From NCBI GenBank assembly GCA_018969405.1, contig JAGWYK010000017.1, positions 1-39,219 on the forward strand: a DNA stretch of 39,219 bases. Direction: 5' to 3'. This DNA is from Acidobacteriota bacterium. Lineage in GTDB: Bacteria > Actinomycetota > Acidimicrobiia > Acidimicrobiales > Acidimicrobilacustridaceae. The position numbers were made by a program, and so were the translations under genes. Each line of letters starts with the position of its first letter. Position 1 is the first letter of the stretch. Below the pieces are notes generated by a model. The model saw only the letters and a program-made list of their open reading frames with translations. It was not told the DNA's origin and searched no databases. Shown here in pieces: positions 1-8,091 of the stretch.

Positions 1-182
1 GCATCAGCCGCCTCCGGCGCCTCATCGGCGGCCGTGGTGACACCGGCGAGTTCCAGGATCAGATCGATGACGGTCGCCTTCTTGGCCCGGGCGGCCGGCT
101 TGCCCCCGAGGGCCTTGGCGATGGAGACGAGTTCGTCGCGCTCCTTGGCCTCGAGCATCGAACGTTCGAGTTGATCGGCCAT
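1..182 (-). CDS. rho: Transcription termination factor Rho, N-terminal fragment (cut by window edge)
   Basis: Only the first 60 codons are inside the window. They read MADQLERSMLEAKERDEL followed by a helix with LVSIAKALG and an ARAKKATVIDLIL segment. This is the Rho_N (SAP-like) pattern, a short helical bundle at the front of Rho that precedes the RNA-binding cold-shock domain. Rho is the hexameric RNA helicase that ends transcription of untranslated RNA. After the helical part the residues turn Ala/Glu-rich, as in actinobacterial Rho, which carries a long low-complexity insert there. The ATG at 182 is preceded by GGAGG about 7 nt upstream. The position after hom-thrC-thrB matches the M. tuberculosis order. 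The RNA-binding and ATPase domains lie outside the window, so the call rests on the N-domain plus synteny. Confidence 0.8.
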   Translation of the reverse strand, partial: MADQLERSMLEAKERDELVSIAKALGGKPAARAKKATVIDLILELAGVTTAADEAPEAAD

Positions 183-288
183 GGGAGGACCTCCGGGGTG
201 ATGGCGATGGGTCGGCGGACGGGAGCGTCGGCCGGGGCTCCCCGAGCGGTCGCCGCAGGGATGCAGGTTGAGCGGGGCAGGGAGTGCA

Positions 289-307
289 CCGGAGCACACT
301 GCTCCGG
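289..307 (-). promoter_or_regulatory. Perfect hairpin in the rho leader
   Basis: CCGGAGCA and TGCTCCGG form an 8-bp perfect stem around a 3-nt loop, about 107 nt upstream of the rho start codon and 69 nt after the stop of the upstream gene. No T-run follows on the minus strand. It could end the hom-thrC transcript or be part of a rho leader (rho is autoregulated by attenuation in E. coli). The sequence does not decide between these. Confidence 0.4.
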
Positions 308-364
308 GATCCGCCGGTCGGCGGGGAGACGATCGCTGGGCCGGACCCGGTGATCGACGTGGGC

Positions 365-370
365 AGCGTA
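365..370 (-). promoter_or_regulatory. Possible -10 box for rho
   Basis: TACGCT on the minus strand fits TAnnnT and lies just past the stop codon of the upstream gene. It would give a leader of about 175 nt containing the hairpin at 289-307. No convincing -35 is seen. Confidence 0.2.
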
Positions 371-375
371 GGGAT

Positions 376-1524
376 CTAGGCCGGGGAGAGCAAACGTCCC
401 ATGAGGTCGTGACCCGCCACGATCGGCGCCGATGCCACACCGGCCTCGGTGTAGATCCCCCCGGGGCCGTCCACCGCCGAGTCGGCCAGCAGGAACGGGA
501 CGGGATCGGAAGTGTGGGTGCGGGTGGCCAAGGGCGTGGCGTGATCGGGGAGCATCAGCAGTCGCCATGGCCCCATGTCGTCGAGGGCCGGGAGCAGTTC
601 GGCGAGGATGCGGGCATCCCAGTTCTCGAGGGCGCGCACCTTCTCCTCGACGTTCCCGGCGTGACCGGCCTCGTCGGTGGCCTCGACATGGATGATGAAC
701 AGGTCGGCACCGTCATCGAGGGTGCGCAGCGCGCAGTCGCGCTTGCCCTCGTAGTCGGTGTCGTACCAACCGGTGGCGGTGGCCAGGTCGACGATCTCGA
801 TCTCGGTCAGCACCCCGAGTCCGCGGACCAGGTCCACGGCGGTGACGAGACCGGCCTCGACCCCGTAGGTGGAGCGGAACGCCGGCATCTGGGGCTGGAA
901 CCCCTGCCCCCACAGCCAGATCTGGTTGGCGTCGAGACCGGAGTCGGCGAGCACATCTCGGGAGGCATCCATGAGCCGCTGCAGCTGAGGAGCCGCCGCC
1001 CCCGTGGGCCAGACCGCGGGCTGACCGGTGAGGTCGTGGGGCGGAGCGCATTCGGCCTCGGCCCAGTCCGCCGGGGCGACCATGATGTGGCGGTACTGCA
1101 CCCCGGCATGGAACTCGACGCCGTCGCCCCCCAGTTCGGACTGCAGGGTGGCGATGGCGGCGGCCGCGTCGACGGTGGAGGGATGTCCACCGGCGAAGTC
1201 GACCATGGTGCCGTCGGCCCCCACGGTGGAGAGGTTGCAGCGGTAGGCGACCTGATCGGGTCGCAGCCGCAGACCGAGCGCAGCCGCCTCGATGGGGGCG
1301 CGACCGGTGTGGTACACGGCGGGGTCGTAGCCGAAGATCGACATGTTGCCGACATCCGAGCCGGGTGGCATGCCCGCCGGGATGACGGCGGCCCGACCGA
1401 GAATGGAGCGCGCCGCGAGGCGATCGATGGTCGGGGTGTGCGCCGCCTGCAGGGGCGTGCGACCGCCGAGTTCGGCGAGCGGCTCATCGGCACAGCCATC
1501 GGGGACGCAGACGATGTACTTCAT
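376..1524 (-). CDS. ApgM-type phosphoglycerate mutase family protein, proposed alternative homoserine kinase
   Basis: This 382-residue protein belongs to the alkaline-phosphatase-superfamily group of archaeal-type cofactor-independent phosphoglycerate mutases (ApgM). Visible metal and nucleophile motifs are VPDGCAD (Asp9), GSDVGN (Ser56), HVEATDEAGHAGN, and MLPDHATP near the C-terminus. A subgroup of this family is annotated as proposed homoserine kinase because it occurs in threonine operons that lack the GHMP kinase ThrB. Here it follows hom and thrC directly and sits exactly where M. tuberculosis has thrB. Conversion of homoserine to O-phosphohomoserine is therefore the likely role, by inference. 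Ordinary phosphoglycerate mutase activity cannot be excluded. The start MKYIVCVPDG at 1524 matches the family N-terminus; an in-frame ATG at 1542 would add six residues. Neither has a clear Shine-Dalgarno, in keeping with coupling to thrC, whose stop is 17-35 nt upstream. Confidence 0.85.
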   Translation of the reverse strand: MKYIVCVPDGCADEPLAELGGRTPLQAAHTPTIDRLAARSILGRAAVIPAGMPPGSDVGNMSIFGYDPAVYHTGRAPIEAAALGLRLRPDQVAYRCNLSTVGADGTMVDFAGGHPSTVDAAAAIATLQSELGGDGVEFHAGVQYRHIMVAPADWAEAECAPPHDLTGQPAVWPTGAAAPQLQRLMDASRDVLADSGLDANQIWLWGQGFQPQMPAFRSTYGVEAGLVTAVDLVRGLGVLTEIEIVDLATATGWYDTDYEGKRDCALRTLDDGADLFIIHVEATDEAGHAGNVEEKVRALENWDARILAELLPALDDMGPWRLLMLPDHATPLATRTHTSDPVPFLLADSAVDGPGGIYTEAGVASAPIVAGHDLMGRLLSPA

Positions 1525-1558
1525 GGCATCAGTGTGGCGCATTTCCGTTCGTCATGGC

Positions 1559-2971
1559 TCAGCGGGCGCCGTCGAGGGTGGCCTCGATGAGGCCCCGGAC
1601 CGCCAGATAGTCGTTGGCCACGGTGGTGAGGTGTTCGGTCCGATCGAACAGATCGGCCAGACGGGCCGGCAGTTGCGGGTGCACGCCGGAGGCGGCCTCC
1701 ACCGCGGCGGGGAACTTGGCCGGATGGGCGGTGCCGAGCACGACCATGGGCACCGACGGATCGGCCCGCAGGTCGAGGGCGGCGGCCAGACCCACCGCCG
1801 TGTGCGGATCGATGAGCACACCGCGCTGTTCGTACACCGCGGCGATGGTGGCGGCGGTGCGGGTGTCGTCGACACGGGCCGCACTCCAGTGCTCGGCGAG
1901 CAGATCGAGACGCCCGGACTCCACCGACACCGTGCCCTCGGCCCGGAACCGGGCCATCATCTCGGCGATGGCGAGCCCGTCGCGTCCATGGATCTCGAAC
2001 AGCAGACGCTCGAGGTTCGACGAGACCTGGATGTCCATGCTCGGACTGAGCGTGGGGTGCACCTCGCCGATGGTCATGGTTCCGGTGGTGAGGAACTGGG
2101 TGAGGATGTCGTTGCGATTGGACGCCACGATGAACTGAGAGATGGGCGTGCCCATGCGCTGGGCGCCGTAGCCGGCGAACACGTTGCCGAAGTTCCCGGT
2201 CGGCACCGAGAAGGCGACCGGTCGGCCCGCTCCCCCACCGAGCCGACAGGTGGTGGTGACGTAGTAGACGATCTGGGCCATGACACGGGCCCAGTTGATG
2301 GAGTTGACCGCCGAGAGGTTGCGGGTGTCGCGGAACGTGTCGTCGGCGAACAGGGCCTTCACGAGATCCTGACAGTCGTCGAAGGTGCCCTCGACCGCGA
2401 TGTTGTGCACATTGGGAGCGTCGACGGTGGTCATCTGGCGACGCTGCACATCGGACACGCGACCGGCCGGATGCAGGATGAACACCTCGGCGGACTCTCG
2501 GTCGCGCAGCGCCTCGATGGCCGCCGAACCGGTGTCGCCCGAGGTGGCGCCGACCACGGTCACCTTCTCGCCCCGACGGGACAGCTCGTGGTCGAAGAGC
2601 CGACCGACCAGCTGCAGTGCGATGTCCTTGAACGCCAGGGTGGGCCCGTGGAAAAGCTCGGCCAGCCAGATGCCGTCGCCCAGATCCGTGAGGGGCACCA
2701 CCTCGTCGGTGTCGAAGGTGGCATACGAGTCGGCGACCGCAGCGGTGAAGGACTCGCGATCGATGGAGCCCTCGACGAAGGGCCACATGACCTCGACGGC
2801 GACCTCGTGGTAGGGCAGGGTGGCGAACCGCTCGAGGGCACCGACGGTGAGCGAGGGCCAACGATCAGGGACGTAGAGACCTCCATCGCGGGCGAGACCG
2901 GCGAGCAGGACATCGGCGAAACCCAGCTCGGGAGCCTGCCCTCGAGTGCTGACATAGGAGATGGGACTCAT
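1559..2971 (-). CDS. thrC: Threonine synthase
   Basis: 470 residues. It converts O-phosphohomoserine to threonine with pyridoxal phosphate, the last step of the pathway. The N-terminus has the Thr_synth_N pattern (YVSTRGQAPELGFADVLLAGL, GLYVPDRWP), typical of the longer E. coli/yeast-type enzyme. The PLP lysine is Lys115 in HGPTLAFKDIALQL. Downstream segments such as VVGATSGDTGSAAIEAL (phosphate-binding loop) and PTGNFGNVFAGYGA are characteristic. The start ATG overlaps the hom stop as ATGA at 2968-2971, so translation is likely coupled. The next gene encodes the probable homoserine kinase, giving a hom-thrC-kinase operon. Confidence 0.96.
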   Translation of the reverse strand: MSPISYVSTRGQAPELGFADVLLAGLARDGGLYVPDRWPSLTVGALERFATLPYHEVAVEVMWPFVEGSIDRESFTAAVADSYATFDTDEVVPLTDLGDGIWLAELFHGPTLAFKDIALQLVGRLFDHELSRRGEKVTVVGATSGDTGSAAIEALRDRESAEVFILHPAGRVSDVQRRQMTTVDAPNVHNIAVEGTFDDCQDLVKALFADDTFRDTRNLSAVNSINWARVMAQIVYYVTTTCRLGGGAGRPVAFSVPTGNFGNVFAGYGAQRMGTPISQFIVASNRNDILTQFLTTGTMTIGEVHPTLSPSMDIQVSSNLERLLFEIHGRDGLAIAEMMARFRAEGTVSVESGRLDLLAEHWSAARVDDTRTAATIAAVYEQRGVLIDPHTAVGLAAALDLRADPSVPMVVLGTAHPAKFPAAVEAASGVHPQLPARLADLFDRTEHLTTVANDYLAVRGLIEATLDGAR

Positions 2972-4305
2972 ACGTCGTCGTCCTCGTCGCTCAGCACCCG
3001 CACCACGCTGCCGACGCGCCGCACGGCGTCGAGCGAGCGCAGCGCCGCCAACGTGGCGTCGAGCTGCCGGCGTCCCGTGCGATGGGTGATGAGATCGATG
3101 CGCGCCTCGTCCTCCGCAAGACCACCACCGAGCTCGGAGTCGGGACCCGACTGCGACATGGACGCGATGGAGATGCCGTTGTCGCCGAGCACGCTGGCGA
3201 TGGCGGCGAGCACCCCGGGGCGATCGACGGCGACCAGACTCAGATACTGCGCCGAGGCGGCATCGGCGGCAGGACGCAAGCGGGCCGGGGCGAGCGCACC
3301 GATCGAAGCATGGGCGCCCCGACGGAGATTCACCGCAGCGTCGATGAGATCGCCCAGGACCGCACTGGCGGTGGGGTCCCCACCGGCACCGCGGCCGTAG
3401 AACATCAGCTCGCCCACCGCATCGCCCTCCACGAACACGGCGTTGAAGCTCTCACGAACCGAGGCGAGCGGATGATGCACGGGGACCAGCACCGGATGCA
3501 CCGCGGCGGAGACCTGCGGGCCCGAGGAGGTCTCGACGCGCTCGGCGACCGCCAGCAGTTTGATGACATGACCGCTGCGCGACGCGAAGGCGATGTCGTC
3601 GGCCGAGATGGCGGTGATCCCCTCGACGTCGACCATGGACGCGGTGATCTCGCAGCCGAAGGCGATGGAGGCCACGATGGCGATCTTGGCGCCAGCGTCG
3701 AACCCGCCCACATCCGCGGTGGGATCAGCCTCCGCAAACCCGAGGGCCTGTGCCTCGGCGAGGGCCTCGGCGTAGTCCGCCCCGGCCTCGGTCATGCGGG
3801 TGAGGATGTAGTTGGTGGTGCCGTTCATGATGCCCATGACCCGACGCACCGGTTCACCGAGCAGCGATTCGCGCAGCGGCCGGATGAACGGGATGCCCCC
3901 GGCGACGGCCGCCTCGAAGAGCAGGTCGACACCGGCCCGATCGGCGAGGGCGAACAACTCGGCACCGTGCTCGGCGAGCAGGGCCTTGTTGGCGGTGATC
4001 ACCGGCCTGCCGGCGGCGAGGGCGGCCTGCACCAGTGCCCCGGCCGGTTCGATGCCGCCCATGACCTCGACGACGAGATCGATGTCGGGATCGGCCACGA
4101 CCGCAGCAGGATCGTCGGTGAAGGCCTCCGCCGGAAGACCTGGGTCACGGGGACGGGAGAGGTCGCGGACCGCCACCCGGGTGACGGCGATGTCGAGGCC
4201 GGTGCGCGCCGCGATGGCGTCGTGCTGGCGCTGCAGGAGGGAGATGAGGGCCGAGCCGACCGTGCCGCATCCGAGCAGGCCGACCCGCACCGGCGAATCG
4301 TTCAC
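2968..4305 (-). CDS. hom: Homoserine dehydrogenase with C-terminal ACT domain
   Basis: 445 residues. It reduces aspartate semialdehyde to homoserine with NAD(P)H. The Rossmann loop GLLGCGTVGSAL is at residues 9-20. The catalytic lysine region TANKALLAEHG has Lys107. The substrate domain contains the family motif GIMNGTTNYILTRM. An ACT domain (about 354-437, YLSLVAVDRPGVL) suggests allosteric feedback, normally by threonine in this family. There is no fused aspartokinase, as usual in Actinobacteria. The start is GTG at 4305, with TAGCCT ending 6 nt upstream and no Shine-Dalgarno, so the mRNA may be leaderless. It is the first gene of the hom-thrC-apgM-like operon. Confidence 0.96.
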   Translation of the reverse strand: MNDSPVRVGLLGCGTVGSALISLLQRQHDAIAARTGLDIAVTRVAVRDLSRPRDPGLPAEAFTDDPAAVVADPDIDLVVEVMGGIEPAGALVQAALAAGRPVITANKALLAEHGAELFALADRAGVDLLFEAAVAGGIPFIRPLRESLLGEPVRRVMGIMNGTTNYILTRMTEAGADYAEALAEAQALGFAEADPTADVGGFDAGAKIAIVASIAFGCEITASMVDVEGITAISADDIAFASRSGHVIKLLAVAERVETSSGPQVSAAVHPVLVPVHHPLASVRESFNAVFVEGDAVGELMFYGRGAGGDPTASAVLGDLIDAAVNLRRGAHASIGALAPARLRPAADAASAQYLSLVAVDRPGVLAAIASVLGDNGISIASMSQSGPDSELGGGLAEDEARIDLITHRTGRRQLDATLAALRSLDAVRRVGSVVRVLSDEDDDV

Positions 4306-4311
4306 GGGCCG

Positions 4312-4317
4312 AGGCTA
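4312..4317 (-). promoter_or_regulatory. -10 box of the hom operon, leaderless type
   Basis: TAGCCT on the minus strand is followed by exactly 6 nt (CGGCCC) and then the GTG start of hom. This spacing puts transcription start at the start codon. No recognisable -35 is present. Confidence 0.45.
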
Positions 4318-4349
4318 CCGGTCGCGTCGCTGCGCTCCGAACGGAATGC

Positions 4350-5084
4350 TCAGTGGGCGACCAGCGCCCCGATCAGGGTGACGGCCGCGGTGGCCACCAG
4401 CAGGGCCATGACCGCCTGACGGAACCGGGGCGGATCGATGTGCGGTCGGATCCGGGAGCCGATGAGATAGCCGATCACCATGGTGGGCACCGCCACCATC
4501 AGCAGTTCGCGGGCGTCGGTGGTGAAGCGGCCACTGGCGAGGAAGAGCCCGAGGGTGATGACGCCAGTGCCGGCGAACACCGCCGAGATCGTTCCCCGGA
4601 AGACCCTCGGGGCCAGATGGCGGGCATGCAGGGCCATGACCAGCGGGGGGCCGTTGGTGGACAACGAGGTGTTGAGCACGCCGCTCACCACACCGGCGAC
4701 GAGATCGACCGCACGGGAGCCGCGTCGGATGGTGATGCCACGGAGATTGATGATGAGGAAGGCGAAGATCACCGCCGCGAGTCCGAACTTGAGCTGACGG
4801 TTCGAGGCCACCGTCAGCACCAGCAGACCGAACGGCGCCCCGACCGCAGCGCCGACCAGCATGCGCAGGATCGTCGGACGGTCACCGTGGGCGCGCTCAC
4901 CGATGGCCTGGGCCGAACTGGTGAGGGTGCCGAGGGTGGCGGCGACGACCACCGCGAGCTCGGTGGGGATGGCCAGCGACAGCAGCGGCACCGCCAGCAA
5001 CGAGAACCCGAAACCGGTGGTGCTCTGCACGGTGGCGGCCAGGAGCACGACCACCACGGTCGTCCCGATGTCGACGGCCCCCAT
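4350..5084 (-). CDS. TauE/SafE-family membrane transporter
   Basis: 244 residues and almost wholly hydrophobic, with about seven or eight predicted membrane helices. The N-terminal repeat reads LAATVQSTTGFGFSLLAVPLL and the central one SGVLNTSLSTNGPPLVMAL; these are the duplicated signature halves of the TauE/SafE (anion/sulfite exporter, formerly DUF81) family. Members export sulfite, sulfoacetate or other small organic anions, but the substrate here cannot be read from sequence. It lies 11 nt downstream of lysA and 44 nt upstream of hom on the same strand, splitting a gene order that is contiguous in M. tuberculosis. It may be co-transcribed with argS-lysA. No strong ribosome binding site is seen. 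Confidence 0.85.
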   Translation of the reverse strand: MGAVDIGTTVVVVLLAATVQSTTGFGFSLLAVPLLSLAIPTELAVVVAATLGTLTSSAQAIGERAHGDRPTILRMLVGAAVGAPFGLLVLTVASNRQLKFGLAAVIFAFLIINLRGITIRRGSRAVDLVAGVVSGVLNTSLSTNGPPLVMALHARHLAPRVFRGTISAVFAGTGVITLGLFLASGRFTTDARELLMVAVPTMVIGYLIGSRIRPHIDPPRFRQAVMALLVATAAVTLIGALVAH

Positions 5085-5095
5085 CGGTGGTGCGC

Positions 5096-6367
5096 TCAGC
5101 CCAGATCGAGGCTGAGGAGATCGTCGAGGGTCTCGCGCCGCACGACGAGGCGGGCCTCACCATCGGCGACGAAGACCACCGCCGGTCGCGGGACCTTGTT
5201 GTAGTTGGAACTGAGCGAATGGCCGTAGGCACCGGTGACCGGTGTGGCGAGGATGTCGCCGACGCGCAGATCAGCCGGGACGAGGGCATCACGGATGAGC
5301 AGATCCCCCGACTCGCAGTGCTTGCCGACGAGGCTGATGACGCGTGGGCGATCGGCGGCCACCTCACGGGGGAGGAAGGCCTCGTAGCGACTGCCGTAGA
5401 GCATGGGCCGCAGGTTGTCGCTCATGCCGCCGTCGACCGACACATAGGTGCGGATGTCGGGGATGTCCTTGATGGTGCCCACCTCGTAGAGGGTGACCGC
5501 CGCCTGCGCCACCAGTGATCGACCGGGCTCGGCGGTGACCCGGGCGGTGATGCCGGCGGCGGCACAGGCCCGGTGCACGGCCCCGGCCCATTCGGTGATG
5601 GACGGAGCCCTCTCACCGTTCACGTAGGCGACCCCGAGACCGCCACCGACGGAGAACTCCGGCAGATCGAAGCGCTGGAGGAACGGAGCCAGCACCTCGA
5701 CGGCCATCTCGAAGAAGCGGGATTCGAAGACCTGGGAACCGATATGGGCGTGGATGCCGAGCAGGTCGATGGCCGGCGATGCCGCCGCTCGGGTCACCGC
5801 CGCCTCGGCGAGACCGCTGGCCAGTCCGAAGCCGAACTTGGAGTCGTCCTGGCCGGTGCGCACGAACTCATGGGTGTGGGCCTCGACCCCGGGGGTGACC
5901 CGGATGAGCACCCGGGCCACCGGGAGCCCCTCGGCCACCAGCGCCTCGATGCGATCGAGTTCGTCGAAGGAGTCCACGATGATGCGGCCCACGCCCTCGG
6001 CGATGGCCCGGCGCAGCTCCTCGGAACTCTTGTTGTTGCCGTGCAGCACGAGGCGATCCGCCGCCACCCCGGCGGCCCGGGCCACGTGGTACTCGCCGGC
6101 GGTCGAGACGTCGAGGTTGCAGCCCTCCTCGGCGGCCAGTCGGGCCATGGCCACACACAGGAAGGACTTGGTGGCGAAGTTCACGCCGGGACCGAACGCC
6201 GCCACCGCCTCGCGGCAGCGCGCCCGCAGATGGGTCTCGTCGTAGACGTACAACGGAGTGCCGAACCGCCGAGCCAGCTCGAGGGTGTCGCAGCCCCCGA
6301 TGACCAACTGGCCATCGGCACCGATCGTCGCCGTGTCGGGCAGCAGGGAGAACTCGAGCGGACTCAT
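5096..6367 (-). CDS. lysA: Diaminopimelate decarboxylase
   Basis: 423 residues. It decarboxylates meso-diaminopimelate to lysine. It is a fold-type III (alanine-racemase-like) PLP enzyme. The PLP lysine is Lys67 in NFATKSFLC; the K-S/A-F-L-C form, rather than K-A-N, is that of actinobacterial LysA. LHGNNKS, IHAHIGSQ, SVGGGLGV, AEPGRSLVAQA, the active-site CESGD and GAYGHSLSSNYN follow in the expected order. The ATG at 6367 lies 7 nt past the argS stop, so the two genes are an operon. Diaminopimelate is also needed for peptidoglycan, made by the divergent murA pathway. Confidence 0.96.
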   Translation of the reverse strand: MSPLEFSLLPDTATIGADGQLVIGGCDTLELARRFGTPLYVYDETHLRARCREAVAAFGPGVNFATKSFLCVAMARLAAEEGCNLDVSTAGEYHVARAAGVAADRLVLHGNNKSSEELRRAIAEGVGRIIVDSFDELDRIEALVAEGLPVARVLIRVTPGVEAHTHEFVRTGQDDSKFGFGLASGLAEAAVTRAAASPAIDLLGIHAHIGSQVFESRFFEMAVEVLAPFLQRFDLPEFSVGGGLGVAYVNGERAPSITEWAGAVHRACAAAGITARVTAEPGRSLVAQAAVTLYEVGTIKDIPDIRTYVSVDGGMSDNLRPMLYGSRYEAFLPREVAADRPRVISLVGKHCESGDLLIRDALVPADLRVGDILATPVTGAYGHSLSSNYNKVPRPAVVFVADGEARLVVRRETLDDLLSLDLG

Positions 6368-6374
6368 GGCCGGG

Positions 6375-8003
6375 TCACATCTGGTCGGGCGCGCTCACGC
6401 CGAGGAGATCGAGACCGATGGCGAGTCCCACCGATGCGGCCTCGACCAGCTGCAGGCGCGCCTGGGTCAGTTCGGCGGGGACGCCATCGCCCATCACGTA
6501 GCAGTCGTGGTAGAAGCCGTGGACGGTGCCGGCCAGTTCGCGCACCCAGGTGGTGATGCGATGGGGAGCGCGATCGGCTGCGGCCGCCCGCACCGTGTCG
6601 GGGAGCTCCGACAGGGTGCGCAGGATGTCGAGCTCGCGTTCGTGCACCAGCAGCGAGCGATCGACCTGCGTCTCTCGCTGCACGCCGCGCTCGTCGGCCA
6701 CCCGCTGGATGGACCGGATGCGGGCGTAGGCCATCTGCACGTAGAACACCGGATTGTCCATGGCCCGGCTCCGGACCACGTCGTAGTCGAAGGTCTGGGT
6801 GGAGTCGACCGACTGGAGCAGATAGGTGAGCCGGGCGGAGTCGGCCCCGACCTCGTCGAGCACCTCGGAGAGTTCGACGATGTCGCCGGCCCGCTTGGAG
6901 AACCGCACGGGTTCGCCACCCTTGAGAAGGTTGACCAGCTGGATGATGACGCATTCGAGCTCGGCGGGGTCATGACCGAGCGACTGCATGGCCGCCTTCA
7001 TGCGGGGGACGTAGCCATGATGGTCGGCGCCCCACACATCGATGAGCAGGTCGTAGCCACGGGCGAACTTGTCGCGGTGGTAGGCGATGTCGGGCAGCAG
7101 GTAGGTGAACTCACCGTCGCTCTTGATGAGCACGCGGTCCTTGTCGTCCCCGTGATCGGTCGATCGGAGCCACACCGCACCGTCGTGGTCCTCGACCACA
7201 CCGCGGGCCCGCAGATCATCGAGGGTGGAGGCGATGGCCCCGGACTCGACCATGGAGCGCTCGCTGAACCAGGAGTCGAACTCGACGTTCATGCGGGTGA
7301 GGGTCTCGCGGTGATCGGCCACCGCTCGGGCCTCACCCCATTCCATGAGATCGGCCCCCTCGGGGATCTCGGCGGCCCAGTCCACGATGTACTGACCCTG
7401 GTACCCGCCCTCGGGGATCTCCTCGCCGCGCTGACGGGCGGCCAGCGAGGCCACGAACAGCTGCATCTGGGTGCCGCGGTCGTTGAGATAGTTCTCGCGG
7501 GAGACCTCGTACCCGCAACGGGTGAGGATGCGGGCGAGCGAATCACCGAAGGCCGCACCGCGACCATGGCCGGCATGGAGCGGTCCGGTGGGATTGGCGC
7601 TGACGAACTCCACCAGCACGCGGGTGCCGACACCCACCGTGGAGGTGGCGTAGCCCTCCACCCCGGCATCGAGCACCTCGCCCAGGACGTCGTGGAGCCA
7701 GGAGTCGGCGAGTCGGAAGTTCACGAACCCGGGCCCGGCCACCTCGACGGCGGTGACGTGGGCGGGCGGATCGGCCGAGAGGATCTCGGCGATGCGGCCG
7801 GCGAGCTCCCGGGGGTTCCATCCGGCCGCCTTGGCCGCCACCAGCGCGATGTTCGAGGACCAGTCCCCATGCTCTCGTCGCGCCGGGCGCTCCAGCTGCA
7901 CCGATGCGGGCAGCGGCTGGATCTCGAGCACCGAGAGGCAGTTCAGGAGTGAGGCGGCGAGGTCATCGCGGATCACGGAAGGAGGACTCCGATGGGATGG
8001 CAC
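6375..8003 (-). CDS. argS: Arginyl-tRNA synthetase
   Basis: 542 residues, class I synthetase charging tRNA-Arg. An N-terminal Arg-tRNA-synthetase (additional domain) segment covers about residues 10-100. The HIGH-type motif is HAGH at 143-146 in SANPTGPLHAGHGRGAAFGD. YLNDRGTQMQLF and RFSKRAGDIVELSE (the degenerate KMSKS region) follow, then a C-terminal DALR anticodon-binding domain ending LDLLGVSAPDQM. The GTG at 8003 is the longest start; a second in-frame GTG at 7976 (VIRDDLAASLL) has GGAG 10 nt upstream and may be the real one. A TAGGGT box at 8021-8026 lies just upstream. A tRNA-Arg gene is also in this window, at 9896-9970. Confidence 0.95.
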   Translation of the reverse strand: MPSHRSPPSVIRDDLAASLLNCLSVLEIQPLPASVQLERPARREHGDWSSNIALVAAKAAGWNPRELAGRIAEILSADPPAHVTAVEVAGPGFVNFRLADSWLHDVLGEVLDAGVEGYATSTVGVGTRVLVEFVSANPTGPLHAGHGRGAAFGDSLARILTRCGYEVSRENYLNDRGTQMQLFVASLAARQRGEEIPEGGYQGQYIVDWAAEIPEGADLMEWGEARAVADHRETLTRMNVEFDSWFSERSMVESGAIASTLDDLRARGVVEDHDGAVWLRSTDHGDDKDRVLIKSDGEFTYLLPDIAYHRDKFARGYDLLIDVWGADHHGYVPRMKAAMQSLGHDPAELECVIIQLVNLLKGGEPVRFSKRAGDIVELSEVLDEVGADSARLTYLLQSVDSTQTFDYDVVRSRAMDNPVFYVQMAYARIRSIQRVADERGVQRETQVDRSLLVHERELDILRTLSELPDTVRAAAADRAPHRITTWVRELAGTVHGFYHDCYVMGDGVPAELTQARLQLVEAASVGLAIGLDLLGVSAPDQM

Positions 8004-8020
8004 GGCGGACGGGCCTTCGC

Positions 8021-8026
8021 ACCCTA
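8021..8026 (-). promoter_or_regulatory. Possible -10 box for argS-lysA
   Basis: TAGGGT on the minus strand ends 17 nt before the GTG at 8003, predicting a leader of about 10 nt. It shares an 88-bp divergent region with murA. No clear -35. Confidence 0.3.
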
Positions 8027-8076
8027 CCTTCCGCCCGCGGGAGGGCCGGGGCTCGTTCCGTCACAGCCCGCCCGCC

Positions 8077-8082
8077 TAGCAT
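8077..8082 (+). promoter_or_regulatory. -10 box of murA, near-leaderless
   Basis: TAGCAT is followed by 9 nt and then the murA ATG. No Shine-Dalgarno lies between, so transcription probably starts at or within 3 nt of the start codon. Confidence 0.4.
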
Positions 8083-8091
8083 CACCCTCAC

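Noticed and set aside
4306-4349. Threonine or lysine riboswitch/attenuator before hom or lysA
   Set aside because: Only 44 and 7 nt are available before these genes, and a -10 box abuts the hom start; there is no room for a leader RNA.
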